From: Faucicola mancuniensis
GTDB taxonomy: Bacteria > Pseudomonadota > Gammaproteobacteria > Pseudomonadales > Moraxellaceae
Length of the DNA stretch: 64,000 bases
Reading direction: 5' to 3'
Assembly (NCBI RefSeq): GCF_046523945.1
Contig: NZ_CP171363.1
Span: 248,001 to 312,000 of the forward strand
In this document: in pieces, positions 43,720 through 54,238 of the stretch
How the letters are laid out: each line of letters begins with the position of its first letter
Numbering within the stretch: position 1 is the first letter of the stretch
Notes under the pieces: model-generated
What the model was told of the DNA's origin: nothing
What the model saw: only the letters and a program-made list of their open reading frames with translations
Database searches by the model: none
Program-made: the position numbers and the translations under genes

Positions 43720-44532
43720 GTGGCAAAAATTGTCGTGGTAACTTCTGGAAAAGGCGGTGTTGGTAAAACAACAACGAGTGCATCATTCGCAACTGGCTTG
43801 GCATTGCGTGGCTACAAAACCGTTGTCATTGATTTTGACGTAGGTTTGCGTAATCTTGACTTGATTATGGGCTGTGAAAACCGTATCGTGTATGACTTTG
43901 TTGATGTCATTACAGGCAATGCTCGTCTGTCGCAAGCCCTTGTTAAAGACAAACAACTCAACAACTTGTTTATCTTACCAGCGAGCCAAACTCGTGATAA
44001 AGACGCTTTGACCGATGAAGGCGTTGCCGAAGTGATTGAAGAGTTGTCAAAACAATTTGACTATATCGTTTGCGACTCGCCTGCAGGGATTGAGCGTGGG
44101 GCTCAACTTGCCATGTATCATGCTGATGAAGCGATTATCGTTACCAATCCTGAAATTTCATCAGTGCGAGATTCTGACCGTATTATCGGCATTTTGCAAA
44201 GCCGTACCAAAAAAGTAGAAGACGGCACAGGCACAGTGCGTGAGCATTTGGTGATTAACCGTTATAACGCCGAACGTGCCGAACGTGGCGAAATGATGGA
44301 CATTAACAGTATTTCAAACGATATCTTAAAAGTGCCACTGTTGGGCGTGATTCCTGAAAGCGATAGCGTGCTAGAAGCGTCAAACCAAGGCGTGCCTGTG
44401 GTGCTAGACAAAGAATCTCGTGCAGGTCAATGTTATGATGACATGATTGCACGTTTTTTGGGTGAAGAACGTCCCTATCGCCATATTGACGTGAAAAAGA
44501 AAAGCTTCTTGCAACGTTGGTTTGGGGGCTAA
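43720..44532 (+). CDS. minD: Septum site-determining ATPase MinD
   Basis: 270 residues from a GTG at 43720 (GGAG upstream). The deviant Walker A motif KGGVGKTT is at residues 11-18, followed by FDVGLRNLDLIMGCENR and the switch region CDSPAGIERGA. The C-terminal amphipathic membrane-targeting helix is KKKSFLQRWFGG. MinD binds the membrane with ATP, recruits MinC and oscillates under MinE. All key residues are present. Confidence 0.98.
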   Translation: MAKIVVVTSGKGGVGKTTTSASFATGLALRGYKTVVIDFDVGLRNLDLIMGCENRIVYDFVDVITGNARLSQALVKDKQLNNLFILPASQTRDKDALTDEGVAEVIEELSKQFDYIVCDSPAGIERGAQLAMYHADEAIIVTNPEISSVRDSDRIIGILQSRTKKVEDGTGTVREHLVINRYNAERAERGEMMDINSISNDILKVPLLGVIPESDSVLEASNQGVPVVLDKESRAGQCYDDMIARFLGEERPYRHIDVKKKSFLQRWFGG

Positions 44533-44535
44533 TCC

Positions 44536-44811
44536 ATGAAAAAAAGTTTTTGGAGTAGCCTATTTGGCACAGAACAAAAGTCAAAGAGTGCCAATACCGC
44601 AGCCGAACGTTTAAAGGTGATTGTCGCAAGCGAAAACCGTCTACAAGACCGCTTAACACCAGAACGCATTGAAAAAATGAAACGTGAAATTTTGGCAGTG
44701 GTGAATAATTATGTATCAGGCGTGCAGATTGATGATGTCAATGTGCAACATCATACCGAAGCCAATATGGAAGTGTTGGAACTTAATATCAGTTTGCCTG
44801 AACGCCGATAA
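44536..44811 (+). CDS. minE: Cell division topological specificity factor MinE
   Basis: 91 residues. The N-terminal MKKSFWSSLFG is the membrane-binding segment. The MinD-binding helix (AAERLKVIVASENR) and the C-terminal dimer domain follow. MinE stimulates MinD ATPase and sets midcell division. It starts 3 bases after minD and is followed by a strong terminator. Confidence 0.97.
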   Translation: MKKSFWSSLFGTEQKSKSANTAAERLKVIVASENRLQDRLTPERIEKMKREILAVVNNYVSGVQIDDVNVQHHTEANMEVLELNISLPERR

Positions 44812-44839
44812 ATGTATCAAATCCACCATACAAAACCAT

Positions 44840-44870
44840 AAAAAAGGGCATATACAAAACGCCCTTTTTT
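44840..44870 (+). terminator. Terminator of minCDE
   Basis: AAAAAAGGGC pairs with GCCCTTTTTT (10 bp) around an 11-base loop, 28 bases past the minE stop, with a further T run. Confidence 0.88.
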
Positions 44871-44892
44871 TAATTTTTTTTAACAATGTCAA

Positions 44893-45453
44893 TTACAACA
44901 TACGTTTTATCAAATTGTCTTTTTGGATAAATTGGTGGTACAACGCCCCAACAATATGCAATCCTGTAAAAGTCAATAACAATGTCCAAATCAGACCCTT
45001 ATGAAACCCCATCAAACTGCGTGATAAATCTCGGTTTTCTGCCAAAAAGCTCGGAATTTCAAACAAACCAAAAAAATCCACACCATTGCCACGCAACATT
45101 GTCGCACACCATGCTGTCAAAGGCATCGCCAAAATTAATACATATAACAATAAATGGGTTAAATGGGCAATTCCTGTTTGCCATTTTGGCATGGGCGTTG
45201 ATGGTGGCACTTTTTTGAGTGTCATAGCACGGTTAATCAAACGAGCAATCACCCAAAATAACACGCTTAAACCAAAAGCTTTATGCAAAGTGATATAAGT
45301 GTCATCAACCGCATTTTCGTCCATTTGTATCATAACCCACGTGATGATGAGTAATAGCACACTGCCCCAGTGAAAAATACGAGTGGCGACTGCCCATTTT
45401 GGGTTGGCAGTAGTTAACGGTTGCGGTCGTTCATGGTTGGCATATAGCGACAT
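44893..45453 (-). CDS. Cytochrome b561
   Basis: 186 residues from the ATG at 45453 (AAAGGAAAA about 10 bases before); the frame extends to 45480 without a better site. Four membrane helices carry the haem-ligand histidines: RIFHWGSV in helix 1, LHKAFGLS in helix 2, GFHKGLIW and GLHIVGALYH in the later helices. The CybB family is a di-haem b-type cytochrome of the inner membrane that oxidises ubiquinol or disposes of superoxide. It converges on minCDE and shares the terminator region. Confidence 0.9.
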   Translation of the reverse strand: MSLYANHERPQPLTTANPKWAVATRIFHWGSVLLLIITWVMIQMDENAVDDTYITLHKAFGLSVLFWVIARLINRAMTLKKVPPSTPMPKWQTGIAHLTHLLLYVLILAMPLTAWCATMLRGNGVDFFGLFEIPSFLAENRDLSRSLMGFHKGLIWTLLLTFTGLHIVGALYHQFIQKDNLIKRML

Positions 45454-45547
45454 AATCTGATTTTCCTTTATTCGGCTCATTTGATTGAATGATAAGTTAA
45501 TTTAACTTAAAGATAAGGGTTGTTATTATGCCACAAATTGACAATCA

Positions 45548-46114
45548 TTAGCTATCCAAATCAACAAGAAAATGCGACATTTTATCCAAATCTGGAATCA
45601 CACACATTTCATCGTCAAACATCACAGGTTGAAAAATATAGTCTTGCTCGGTTGGTTGATAGGCTGCCGGTTGATTACTCGCCAACTGTTCGGCTTGTCG
45701 TTGTTTTTGTAGGGCTTCTTGTTCTAGGATATGCGGATATTGCACGCTTAAAGTTTTACGATATGTCGTGTCATCAATGTCTTTTAAATCAGAAATACAC
45801 ACCGAATGAAAACTGACATCACCTTGAATTTGCAAGCCGACACGGTGTACATCGGTGATACTTTCTAATACTACGATAAATTCTGCTTGTTCACTTTTTG
45901 GCAATAAATGATATACAGAAACATCTTGACCACGCCACAAAAAGTTCCAAATACGGTCATGATAAGGCTCAATCGCCAAAATCAAATCCTGTGGTACAAT
46001 CCAATCTGGTGCACCAATCACAGGAATTTTTGCAATGTTAAGCTGTCCTTTGGTTACACTTAACATACCAATGTGTTCATCTTGGGTTAAAATTTTAATC
46101 AGACTTTTTGCCAT
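45548..46114 (-). CDS. chpC: ChpC-like CheW-domain protein
   Basis: 188 residues, last gene of the Pil-Chp cluster, 30 bases after chpB, the place of chpC in Pseudomonas. The core (IAKIPVIGAPDWIVPQDLIL, then EFIVVLESITDVHRVGLQIQGDV) has the CheW pattern of strands ending in a hydrophobic surface-exposed section. The C-terminal ~60 residues are Gln-rich and low in similarity to known parts. ChpC is thought to couple extra receptors to ChpA. The identification is from synteny and weak motif similarity. Confidence 0.72.
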   Translation of the reverse strand: MAKSLIKILTQDEHIGMLSVTKGQLNIAKIPVIGAPDWIVPQDLILAIEPYHDRIWNFLWRGQDVSVYHLLPKSEQAEFIVVLESITDVHRVGLQIQGDVSFHSVCISDLKDIDDTTYRKTLSVQYPHILEQEALQKQRQAEQLASNQPAAYQPTEQDYIFQPVMFDDEMCVIPDLDKMSHFLVDLDS

Positions 46115-46144
46115 AAAGATGTCTCTTATTGTTTTGCCAATTTG

Positions 46145-47179
46145 TTAAAAATTTAGATTGGGCGCTTGATAGCTGTGTGGATTTGGGGCTAACAAAATCG
46201 GTCTGCCATCAGGCAAACAACGTCTTTTGCACAAGCTTACGAGGGCTTCTGCCAACTGTTTTGGCGAGGCAATATAATCCACCAATCCTGTGTTAATCAT
46301 ATGCTGTGGTTGGCTTTGGCATTCGCTACTTTCAAGGCTTTGTGCCCAAATCAGACTGCCGTTTCGTTTTACCAAAGTTGCAACATCGCTACCATCATCG
46401 CCCATACCCGAAAAAATAATACTCATAAAATGATTGCCAAACGCATTGCTACAACTGGTTAATAGTTGGCTAATAGATGGCTGATACGCCCCTTGCCAGC
46501 CTTGTTTTTGTAGAATAATACGTCCGTTAGAATCAAATACCACCGATTTTTCCACAGGTACAATCAAACATCTACCTGCCAACAATTTTTGGGTATTATA
46601 AATCACATCACAGCGCCAATTGTTTTGACGGGTCAAAATGCGTGGCAGTGTGGATAGGGTTTCGGCGTTAAAATGTTGTGCCAAAATCAACGCCAAAGGC
46701 AAATTATTGGGCAAATGGTCCAATAGTTCTTTGACTGCCATCGGTCCGCCCATAGAGGCACCGAGTAGTACCACATATTTCCACGTCAATACATCAGCAG
46801 ATTTGCCACGATGTTGTATCAAGTCATCACGGTTTAGACTGTTTGCGATTTTTCTTTTTAGTTTTCTTTGCCATTTTTCGTAGGGTTGACCTGCGTTGAT
46901 GTAAGGCGATGGCGTAAAGCCTATCAACACTGTTTTTGGTTTGATTTTGGCATCTATGTCAATTTGTTCTTCAAGATATTGAATAATTTCAAAATCTCTT
47001 TCGGTATCCACAAGCCACACATCAGCATAGGTGCTAAAATGTTTTTGCGAAAGTTGGTTAACACTGATACAGTCTACCACTTCCATGCCCCATGCCAAAA
47101 TCGTATCACTAAACGCCATACGTTGCTGTTGGCTTTCAGCAATCACAATAAAGCGTAACGGCTGGTCTGTATCCTGCAT
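46145..47179 (-). CDS. chpB: CheB-type methylesterase ChpB with degenerate receiver
   Basis: 344 residues. The C-terminal CheB catalytic domain has Ser in LLGASMGGP (about 142), His in ILAQHFN (about 168) and Asp in FSGMGDDGSD (about 258). The N-terminal ~100 residues take the place of the receiver domain but lack the acidic pair and the phospho-Asp region, so it is probably not phosphorylated in the usual way. ChpB removes methyl groups from the PilJ receptor and opposes PilK. It follows chpA by 26 bases. Confidence 0.9.
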   Translation of the reverse strand: MQDTDQPLRFIVIAESQQQRMAFSDTILAWGMEVVDCISVNQLSQKHFSTYADVWLVDTERDFEIIQYLEEQIDIDAKIKPKTVLIGFTPSPYINAGQPYEKWQRKLKRKIANSLNRDDLIQHRGKSADVLTWKYVVLLGASMGGPMAVKELLDHLPNNLPLALILAQHFNAETLSTLPRILTRQNNWRCDVIYNTQKLLAGRCLIVPVEKSVVFDSNGRIILQKQGWQGAYQPSISQLLTSCSNAFGNHFMSIIFSGMGDDGSDVATLVKRNGSLIWAQSLESSECQSQPQHMINTGLVDYIASPKQLAEALVSLCKRRCLPDGRPILLAPNPHSYQAPNLNF

Positions 47180-47205
47180 GATAATATTTATTCCCTGTAA
47201 TGATA

Positions 47206-50200
47206 CTAGCTAACCGTTTTTTCATGAATCAATCTAGCAAGGGTATCTAACAAATCTTGCTCTTGGAAAGGTTTGCCTTTGTATTCGTTTACACCAATAC
47301 TCATCGCACGTTCACGGTGTTTTTCACCTGTACGAGAGGTAATCATGATAATTGGAATGTTGCGCAAGCGTTCGTTATGGCGAACTTGGGCTGCCACTTC
47401 AAAACCGTCCATACGCGGCATTTCAATATCCAGCAACATAATGTCTGGTGTCAATTCTTGCAGTTTTTCTAGTGCGTCCACACCGTCGGTTGCAACTTGA
47501 GCTTCATAACCATTACGCTCCAACAGACGTGACGTTACTTTACGTACCGTTACCGAGTCATCAATGATTAAGACCACAGGCTTACGATTTGCATCTTTTG
47601 TGGCAGTTTTTTGACGGTCAATCTTAACAGTGGCAGTGGCGTTACGCATCAAGGCGATTAAATCAAGGATTAACATCACAGAACCATCACCCATAATCGT
47701 AGCCGCAGAAATCCCAGAAATGTGCGATAACTGTGGGACTAGCGGTTTAACAACCACTTCAATACGAGAACCTGCAATGGCATCAACCTGCAATGCCATA
47801 TTTTGTCCTGTTTCGGTACGAATGATAATTACAGGCACGCTGACAGGCTGTTGGCTTAGGGCTTCTAATGGGTCGCTACCATGCAAAATTTGGTTTAAAT
47901 AACGCAAACGATAATCTTGCCCATCAATGTTTAAAGTTGTCGCATCAAGGCTGTGGAACTGATAAACCGTCTCTGTGTTAATACGCAATACACGCTCAAT
48001 CTGTACCAATGGCACGGCATAATATTTATCACCTGCACGCACAACCAAAGCATCAGACACCGCAACGGTCAATGGCAAACGCATGGTGAAACGAGAACCT
48101 TTGCCCAGCTCAGAATCCACCAGTACCACGCCACCCAATTGTTTCACTTCGCTTTGTACCACGTCCATACCAACGCCACGACCCGAGATTTGCGAAACGG
48201 TTTTTGCGGTTGAAAGTCCTGCGTTAAAGATATATTGCATGATATCCAATGGTTTTAAACTGGTATCATCTTTGGCGATTAAGCCTTGTTCCACCGCTTT
48301 TTTACGCACTGCATCAACGTTAATGCCTTTACCATCGTCAGACAAGTGAATGACAATCTCACCGCCTTCACGTTGTACTTCTAAAGTAATCAGACCTGTA
48401 CGAGATTTTCCCGCTTCAATACGCTCTTGCGATTTTTCAATACCATGGTCAACCGCATTACGGAGCATATGCTCAAGTGGTGATGTGATACGTTCTAGGA
48501 TATTACGGTCAATCTCACCTTCATCATTTAAAATTCGCAATTCTACTGATTTGCCAAGTTCGGTCGCCGTTTGACGGACGATACGTTGTAAACGAGCGGT
48601 AATACGAGAAAATGGAACGGTTCTTGAATTCATCAAGCCTTCTTGCAAATCTGCCTGTGTGCGAGACAGTTGCAATAACAAGTTTTCGGTATCACGAGTT
48701 TTATCCAACATGGTCGCTTTAATATCAACCAAATCCGATGCCGATTCTGACAAGGATTTTGACAATTGATTTAATGCCGAATATTGGTCCATCTCTAGCG
48801 GGTCAAAGTCCGCATCATCGCTGTGTTCATCAGCAATCTGTGCCAAAATCTGCACTTCAAGCTCAGTTTCCATTCGGCGTAACTGGTCGGCAAGACGTTG
48901 AACCGTAGAACCCATCTCTTCAATGGTATGGGTCAAACTTGACACGCCCATTTCAATACGGGCTCGGTTAATCGCCGATTCGCCTGACAAGTTAATCATA
49001 CGCTCCATCAAACCTGCCGAGATACGCAGCTTTTCAGCATTGAGATTGACCTGTTCTTGTTCTGTTTCAAAGTTGCTTTCCATAGATGGCATGACAGTCA
49101 AATCACGTTTATTGCCATCATCTTCTTGGTTTAAGCTACTTTTATAGATGTCAATTTGTTCAATTTGGCTTGCCAAAGATATGACTGGCACTTCTTTTAG
49201 ACTATCAGGATTGTGTGAAAAGTCTTGTAACGCACGAATTAATGTGGTCGGTGTTTGTGGGTTGTATTTATTTTCAAGCACATAAAGCGAGCTTGCCAAC
49301 CAGTCATGACACGATGCCAACAAATTGCCAATCATACGAGTGGCTGGCTTACGACGAGAACCTAACTCTTCATAGATAGTTTCCATTTCGTGGGCTAAGT
49401 TGGCAATCCCTTCCGCTCCGACCATTCTTGCACCGCCTTTGATGGTGTGCAATTCACGTTGCAAGGCTTGCAAAGCCGACAAGTTATTGGTATTACTACG
49501 GAATTCTTGTAAGTTTTGGCTACTGCTATCAATCAGTTCTTTGGCTTCTTCTAGGTACACGCCCAAAATATCTTCATCAGGCTCTTGACCCTGCCATGTT
49601 TCTAAACGGCGTTGCTCAAAGTTATTGATAATCTCTTGTACATACAATGGGTCAGCATTCCGATTGGCATTGGCTTCATCAGTTTCATCTACTTCATAAG
49701 CATTATCCGCTTCGTCCTGACGTACATCAACAATTAAAGGTACAGCAGGTACGACATCATGCGCTAACAATTTACCCGACAAAATTTGACTTAATTGTAC
49801 GGTCAAATCATTGGCAAAAAATGACTGTTGATGTTGAATTGCATATTGCAATTGTGCATAAGTCGTTTCATGTACTTTTTGCATGACCAGCACGATATCA
49901 GGGTCGCTCGCCAATTTTTCAGACAACAAGGCATCATACATCAACTCAGCATATTTGGCTAAATTGGCAATACTGACAATCCCCACCATACTCGCACCAC
50001 CTTTTAAAGTATGGTACTCTCGGCAAAGTTCTTTTAGAGCATCGGTATTGGTTAAGTTATTTTGCCATTGGTTAAAATTGCTTTGTAAACTCAATCTTAA
50101 CTCTTGCGACTCGGCTAAGAAAATCTCTAACAGCTCAATATCAGTATCAATTTTTTCATATTGAATCGCATCCATTTCGGCTTGATATTGTTTGTCTGCC

Positions 50201-53200
50201 AATAATTGTTTAACGCCTTCAATAGATTGTTTGTCAACAAAGACATTCAAACCTGCTGCAATCGCATCAAACATCGCAATCAGCTGTGCGTGCAAATTAA
50301 TCAAACCATTTAACAAAGCATCATCTTTGGTAAAATGTGGATAAATCGTCAGTTTGTGATAAGCCAACTGCAAGGTTTCGGCAATGCTCACATAGCTCAG
50401 ACCGCCAATCGCATTGACAAGTTTTTCCGCTTGCGACTCCAGTAGCTGTGCATAGCTAACGATTTGAGTATCATCTTCACTGACAAAAATTTCTAGCAGT
50501 GAGTTATCCGCATCAATCAGTTCATCAATACCAAGCGTTAATAATTCACTCACGCTAATGGCATTTGCTGTATGCACATCACCAAACAATTGTTGATGAT
50601 AATTTTCCAAGCTTTGTTGGTCATCATCATTTAGTGCCACATTTGACAAATGATAGGCATTATTCAAATCATCTTGCAAATGGGCTTTGACTTGTTGTAA
50701 TATTTCTAGTTGTTCGGCATTGAGTGCAATCTCTTTACGCAACAACTCACTTAGCCCATTTTCTAGCATTTCGCTCAATGCTTGCACTCTGGACAATTTA
50801 AAGATTGCTGCACCGCCACGCAAAGTATGAAAAGCTCTAACCAACTCATCAGTTACTTTTACTTGGTCTTGATTGGCATGGGTATTGATAAAGCTATCAA
50901 TTTTTGTTGTCAATTCTTGTGCTTCTTCTAAAAACACCGTCATTGCAACTTTTTCATTGTCGTCTAATGATACATCATCAGTGTCATGTGTGGCAACAGT
51001 ACTATCGGTGATACTGTCATCAATTTCGTCATCAAGAATTTTATCATCATCAATCTGCTGATTGTCATCAACATTAGCCGTTGGCGTTTTGGTATTTTCA
51101 TCTGTTACGCTTTGGCTAACACTTCCACCCAACACTGACTGCATGGTTGTCGGATAATCAAAATTTGCACCTTGCTTTTTGACATAGGCATTGGCAATCG
51201 CCGACCAAACTTTGATAATTTGCGGATAATCATTACGCCCTTGGGCAAAAATATCCACCAAAGCGTGAAAATCTGCCAACACATCACCCACCAATGCAAC
51301 CAAACCAGTTTCAGGCGTGATGGTATTGTCCATGACACGGTTAAGCATATTTTCAATAGACCATGCCAACTCACCAAGCTGATTTGCCCCAACCATACGC
51401 CCAGAGCCTTTTAAGGTGTGGAAACCACGTCTTAGCTCTTTTAAGGTTGTCATATCGCTTGGTTCGGCTTTCCATTCAGCATATAAAGGTTGAATGGTTT
51501 CTAATACTTCTTGTGCTTCTTCAATAAAGATTTCTTGGATATCTGGGTCAGATTCGCCATCTGCCACTTCATTTAACTCATCATAAGCTTGTTTGACAGG
51601 CTCTGGCAAATTATCAATCAACAAGCCATCAGTCGCCAATTTGTCAACGCTTTGCGTAGCAACCATTGGCGTGCTTTGCTCTGCATGATTGTCATCGCTG
51701 TCTGTGATAACCAATTGTTCAGTAAAATCTTGTTCGGTGAATTCAGGCTGTACAGCCACTTCCGCCACAGTCGGCTGTGTAGATACAGTGTTTGATTGCA
51801 GATTTAGACCTGTGTTAATTGGTTTACCTGCCAAAATATTATTGGCTTGTAAAACCGTAATTGCAGGGTCAAGGCTTGGTGCTTGCATTTGGGCAAAATC
51901 GTTCACCAAGGTTGGGATTTTTTGGCGAGTTTCGCCAATAAATTGTGCCAATTCATCACTGCTTGACAACGTGCCATCTAGCACACGGTTCAGCATATTT
52001 TCAACCGCCCAAGCCATTTCACCAATTTGGTACGCACCGACCATACGCCCAGAACCTTTTAAGGTATGAAAACCACGGCGGATTTCTTTTAAAGTTTTTA
52101 AATCACTCGGGTCAGCTTGCCATACAGGCAAGTTGCTATCCATCTCTTGCAAAACTTCATCAGCTTCTTCAATAAAAATTTCACGAATTTCTTCGTCCGC
52201 CATCTCAAAATCATCTGGCTTTAAGGCTTCTCTTGCTTGAATTAACGCCTCTGACTCAGCGACTGGCATATTTTGCACAGACGCATTTGTAACGTTCTCT
52301 ACATCAGTATCCGTGGCTTCATCGGCTTTGGTGATAGTTTCTACAATCTCTTGTGTATTCTGAGTTTCGTCAGGTTCATCATCAAAGACAATGTCATCAT
52401 CGTCAAAAATAACATCATCATCAGATGACACATTTTCATCTGCTGATGTGAATGTTTCTGCCGTTGGCTGGGCAGTATCCACTTGATTTGCCTGCTGATT
52501 GGCGATTTTTTCACCCTCATCATCATAAATAACCGTATTATTCTCAAATACTTTATCACGAGATGGCAAAGCCGACTCCGACATCGGCATATCAATCAAG
52601 TTTTTCACCAACAAATTGGCACGATTTAACTGTGCTTGCGTTTGGTCAAGCAATTCTTCGCTCACGCTTTGATGCGACAGATAATCCAAAAACAGCTCAA
52701 AACGTGCAATCATTTCTGCGATTGCGTCTGTTGCATCCCAGCTCAATACTGCTACATTTTTGCTAACAATACGGCTTAACAAAATGCGTAACTGTTCCGC
52801 CAACTCTTTTGGACGGTTTAGCCCAAGTAATCCAAATACTTGCACCATAGACACCAATTCGTCATTGACGCGCAAATGGGCTAAATCATGCGATTTTGTA
52901 TATTCGTTAAATTGACATTTTACATTTTCTAAATAAATACGAGTTTGTCGCACCGCCTCATGCTCTGGGTCTGAAGCATAAGAAAAATGGTGCAAGCCAA
53001 TCTGACTATCTAAAGTTTCGGCTGTTGACAACAATTGGCTGTACAAATCTTGCAACTGACGCTCAACCTGCCATGCCAAACTTGATGCCATATTGGCATC
53101 ATCAATCATCATTTTTACATCATTGATAATCACATCTAAATGATGTCCATAAAACATCCAACCACGATTGACCAAAGCTACCTTGACATTGTCTAAAATC

Positions 53201-54186
53201 GGCAAAATTGTAGCAGGTTCATAAACTTGATAAATCGCCTTTTCTAATTTTTCCAATACCTGACTAAACAAGGTGTCATTTTCAAACTTATCATTTAAAT
53301 CAAGACTGTTTAACAACGCTTCTGCTGGCTCTGTTTTATTTCCCAAACGACTTAAATGTAACAAAATATCAACCGCCAAACGCCCTGTATCAAAGTCAGG
53401 CACTTTGTCCGTATTTTGCTGTAACAACGCCTCTAGGTTTGACAAAAAAATCACATACTGCTCTGGCGTTGGCTTGTCATTCAATGCCAAACTACCAAAC
53501 CACAACGCCACCAAATGCCAAACTTGACGAAATGTCGCATTAAGAGGTGTCGCTGCCAAATAATTGGCGATTTTTGCCAAAGTTTCCAAACTTTTTACAT
53601 CATTTTTTTGCTGTTGCAACAACTGCAAAGTACAATAACGCCAAAGTTTGGTTAAATGTTGGACATTGTCATCTTGCCAATCCTTGCTAATATTAGGCGT
53701 TGGCAATTTTGACAACAATGGCAAATACGCATCGGTATCTTGCGTATTATCCGCATGATAACCAATGATTTTTGATAAATCGGGTTTTGCCTGTCCGATT
53801 GATTCATATAAGAAACCAATACGGTCAACCACCCAAGGCTCGTGTATCTGTTGTTTTCTTTGTAATTGTTGGATTTCGTACTGTAACAAATGCACCGCTT
53901 GGATAATATTTTTTTTGGCAGTTTGACCATTTTCAAATACCGAACCATCGGCAATTTCACCTTTGGCAATCACATCAGAAACCTGCTCCAAAGCACCTGC
54001 CAATTCTGCCAACAAATATTGATTTGTCAACGTCAACGCACCGCTCACTTGGTGCAACGACTGCCCAAGCGACTCCCAGTCCATTGGCACATCATCACGA
54101 TGTAACAGGTAATTTTGCTCATCAAAAATATCCTGCAACACCGGCATTAACCAATCCAAAGCTATTAAAGTACGTTGTTTACTCAT
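47206..54186 (-). CDS. chpA: Hybrid chemotaxis histidine kinase ChpA (PilL)
   Basis: 2326 residues. The N-terminal ~640 residues are FimL/PilL-type helical sequence. Five Hpt domains follow, with phosphorylatable His near residues 703 and 923 (both FHTLKGSGRMVGA), 1120 (FHTLRGGAAIF), 1392 (YHTLKGGASMVG) and 1580 (LHTIKGGARMVG); long acidic linkers with EIFIEEA repeats separate them. Then come the CheA-type dimerisation, HATPase (LRNAVDHGI about 1910, DDGKGIN, GRGVGMDVV) and CheW domains. A C-terminal receiver (IIDDSVTVRK, phospho-Asp about 2252 in LLDIEMPRMDG) ends the chain. The kinase receives signals from PilJ through PilI and ChpC and phosphorylates PilG and PilH. Pseudomonas ChpA is similar in plan. 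Confidence 0.95.
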   Translation of the reverse strand: MSKQRTLIALDWLMPVLQDIFDEQNYLLHRDDVPMDWESLGQSLHQVSGALTLTNQYLLAELAGALEQVSDVIAKGEIADGSVFENGQTAKKNIIQAVHLLQYEIQQLQRKQQIHEPWVVDRIGFLYESIGQAKPDLSKIIGYHADNTQDTDAYLPLLSKLPTPNISKDWQDDNVQHLTKLWRYCTLQLLQQQKNDVKSLETLAKIANYLAATPLNATFRQVWHLVALWFGSLALNDKPTPEQYVIFLSNLEALLQQNTDKVPDFDTGRLAVDILLHLSRLGNKTEPAEALLNSLDLNDKFENDTLFSQVLEKLEKAIYQVYEPATILPILDNVKVALVNRGWMFYGHHLDVIINDVKMMIDDANMASSLAWQVERQLQDLYSQLLSTAETLDSQIGLHHFSYASDPEHEAVRQTRIYLENVKCQFNEYTKSHDLAHLRVNDELVSMVQVFGLLGLNRPKELAEQLRILLSRIVSKNVAVLSWDATDAIAEMIARFELFLDYLSHQSVSEELLDQTQAQLNRANLLVKNLIDMPMSESALPSRDKVFENNTVIYDDEGEKIANQQANQVDTAQPTAETFTSADENVSSDDDVIFDDDDIVFDDEPDETQNTQEIVETITKADEATDTDVENVTNASVQNMPVAESEALIQAREALKPDDFEMADEEIREIFIEEADEVLQEMDSNLPVWQADPSDLKTLKEIRRGFHTLKGSGRMVGAYQIGEMAWAVENMLNRVLDGTLSSSDELAQFIGETRQKIPTLVNDFAQMQAPSLDPAITVLQANNILAGKPINTGLNLQSNTVSTQPTVAEVAVQPEFTEQDFTEQLVITDSDDNHAEQSTPMVATQSVDKLATDGLLIDNLPEPVKQAYDELNEVADGESDPDIQEIFIEEAQEVLETIQPLYAEWKAEPSDMTTLKELRRGFHTLKGSGRMVGANQLGELAWSIENMLNRVMDNTITPETGLVALVGDVLADFHALVDIFAQGRNDYPQIIKVWSAIANAYVKKQGANFDYPTTMQSVLGGSVSQSVTDENTKTPTANVDDNQQIDDDKILDDEIDDSITDSTVATHDTDDVSLDDNEKVAMTVFLEEAQELTTKIDSFINTHANQDQVKVTDELVRAFHTLRGGAAIFKLSRVQALSEMLENGLSELLRKEIALNAEQLEILQQVKAHLQDDLNNAYHLSNVALNDDDQQSLENYHQQLFGDVHTANAISVSELLTLGIDELIDADNSLLEIFVSEDDTQIVSYAQLLESQAEKLVNAIGGLSYVSIAETLQLAYHKLTIYPHFTKDDALLNGLINLHAQLIAMFDAIAAGLNVFVDKQSIEGVKQLLADKQYQAEMDAIQYEKIDTDIELLEIFLAESQELRLSLQSNFNQWQNNLTNTDALKELCREYHTLKGGASMVGIVSIANLAKYAELMYDALLSEKLASDPDIVLVMQKVHETTYAQLQYAIQHQQSFFANDLTVQLSQILSGKLLAHDVVPAVPLIVDVRQDEADNAYEVDETDEANANRNADPLYVQEIINNFEQRRLETWQGQEPDEDILGVYLEEAKELIDSSSQNLQEFRSNTNNLSALQALQRELHTIKGGARMVGAEGIANLAHEMETIYEELGSRRKPATRMIGNLLASCHDWLASSLYVLENKYNPQTPTTLIRALQDFSHNPDSLKEVPVISLASQIEQIDIYKSSLNQEDDGNKRDLTVMPSMESNFETEQEQVNLNAEKLRISAGLMERMINLSGESAINRARIEMGVSSLTHTIEEMGSTVQRLADQLRRMETELEVQILAQIADEHSDDADFDPLEMDQYSALNQLSKSLSESASDLVDIKATMLDKTRDTENLLLQLSRTQADLQEGLMNSRTVPFSRITARLQRIVRQTATELGKSVELRILNDEGEIDRNILERITSPLEHMLRNAVDHGIEKSQERIEAGKSRTGLITLEVQREGGEIVIHLSDDGKGINVDAVRKKAVEQGLIAKDDTSLKPLDIMQYIFNAGLSTAKTVSQISGRGVGMDVVQSEVKQLGGVVLVDSELGKGSRFTMRLPLTVAVSDALVVRAGDKYYAVPLVQIERVLRINTETVYQFHSLDATTLNIDGQDYRLRYLNQILHGSDPLEALSQQPVSVPVIIIRTETGQNMALQVDAIAGSRIEVVVKPLVPQLSHISGISAATIMGDGSVMLILDLIALMRNATATVKIDRQKTATKDANRKPVVLIIDDSVTVRKVTSRLLERNGYEAQVATDGVDALEKLQELTPDIMLLDIEMPRMDGFEVAAQVRHNERLRNIPIIMITSRTGEKHRERAMSIGVNEYKGKPFQEQDLLDTLARLIHEKTVS

Positions 54187-54238
54187 ACGATTCCTACCGT
54201 AACGATATATTTTTTAAAAAATTTTATGATGACTTATA

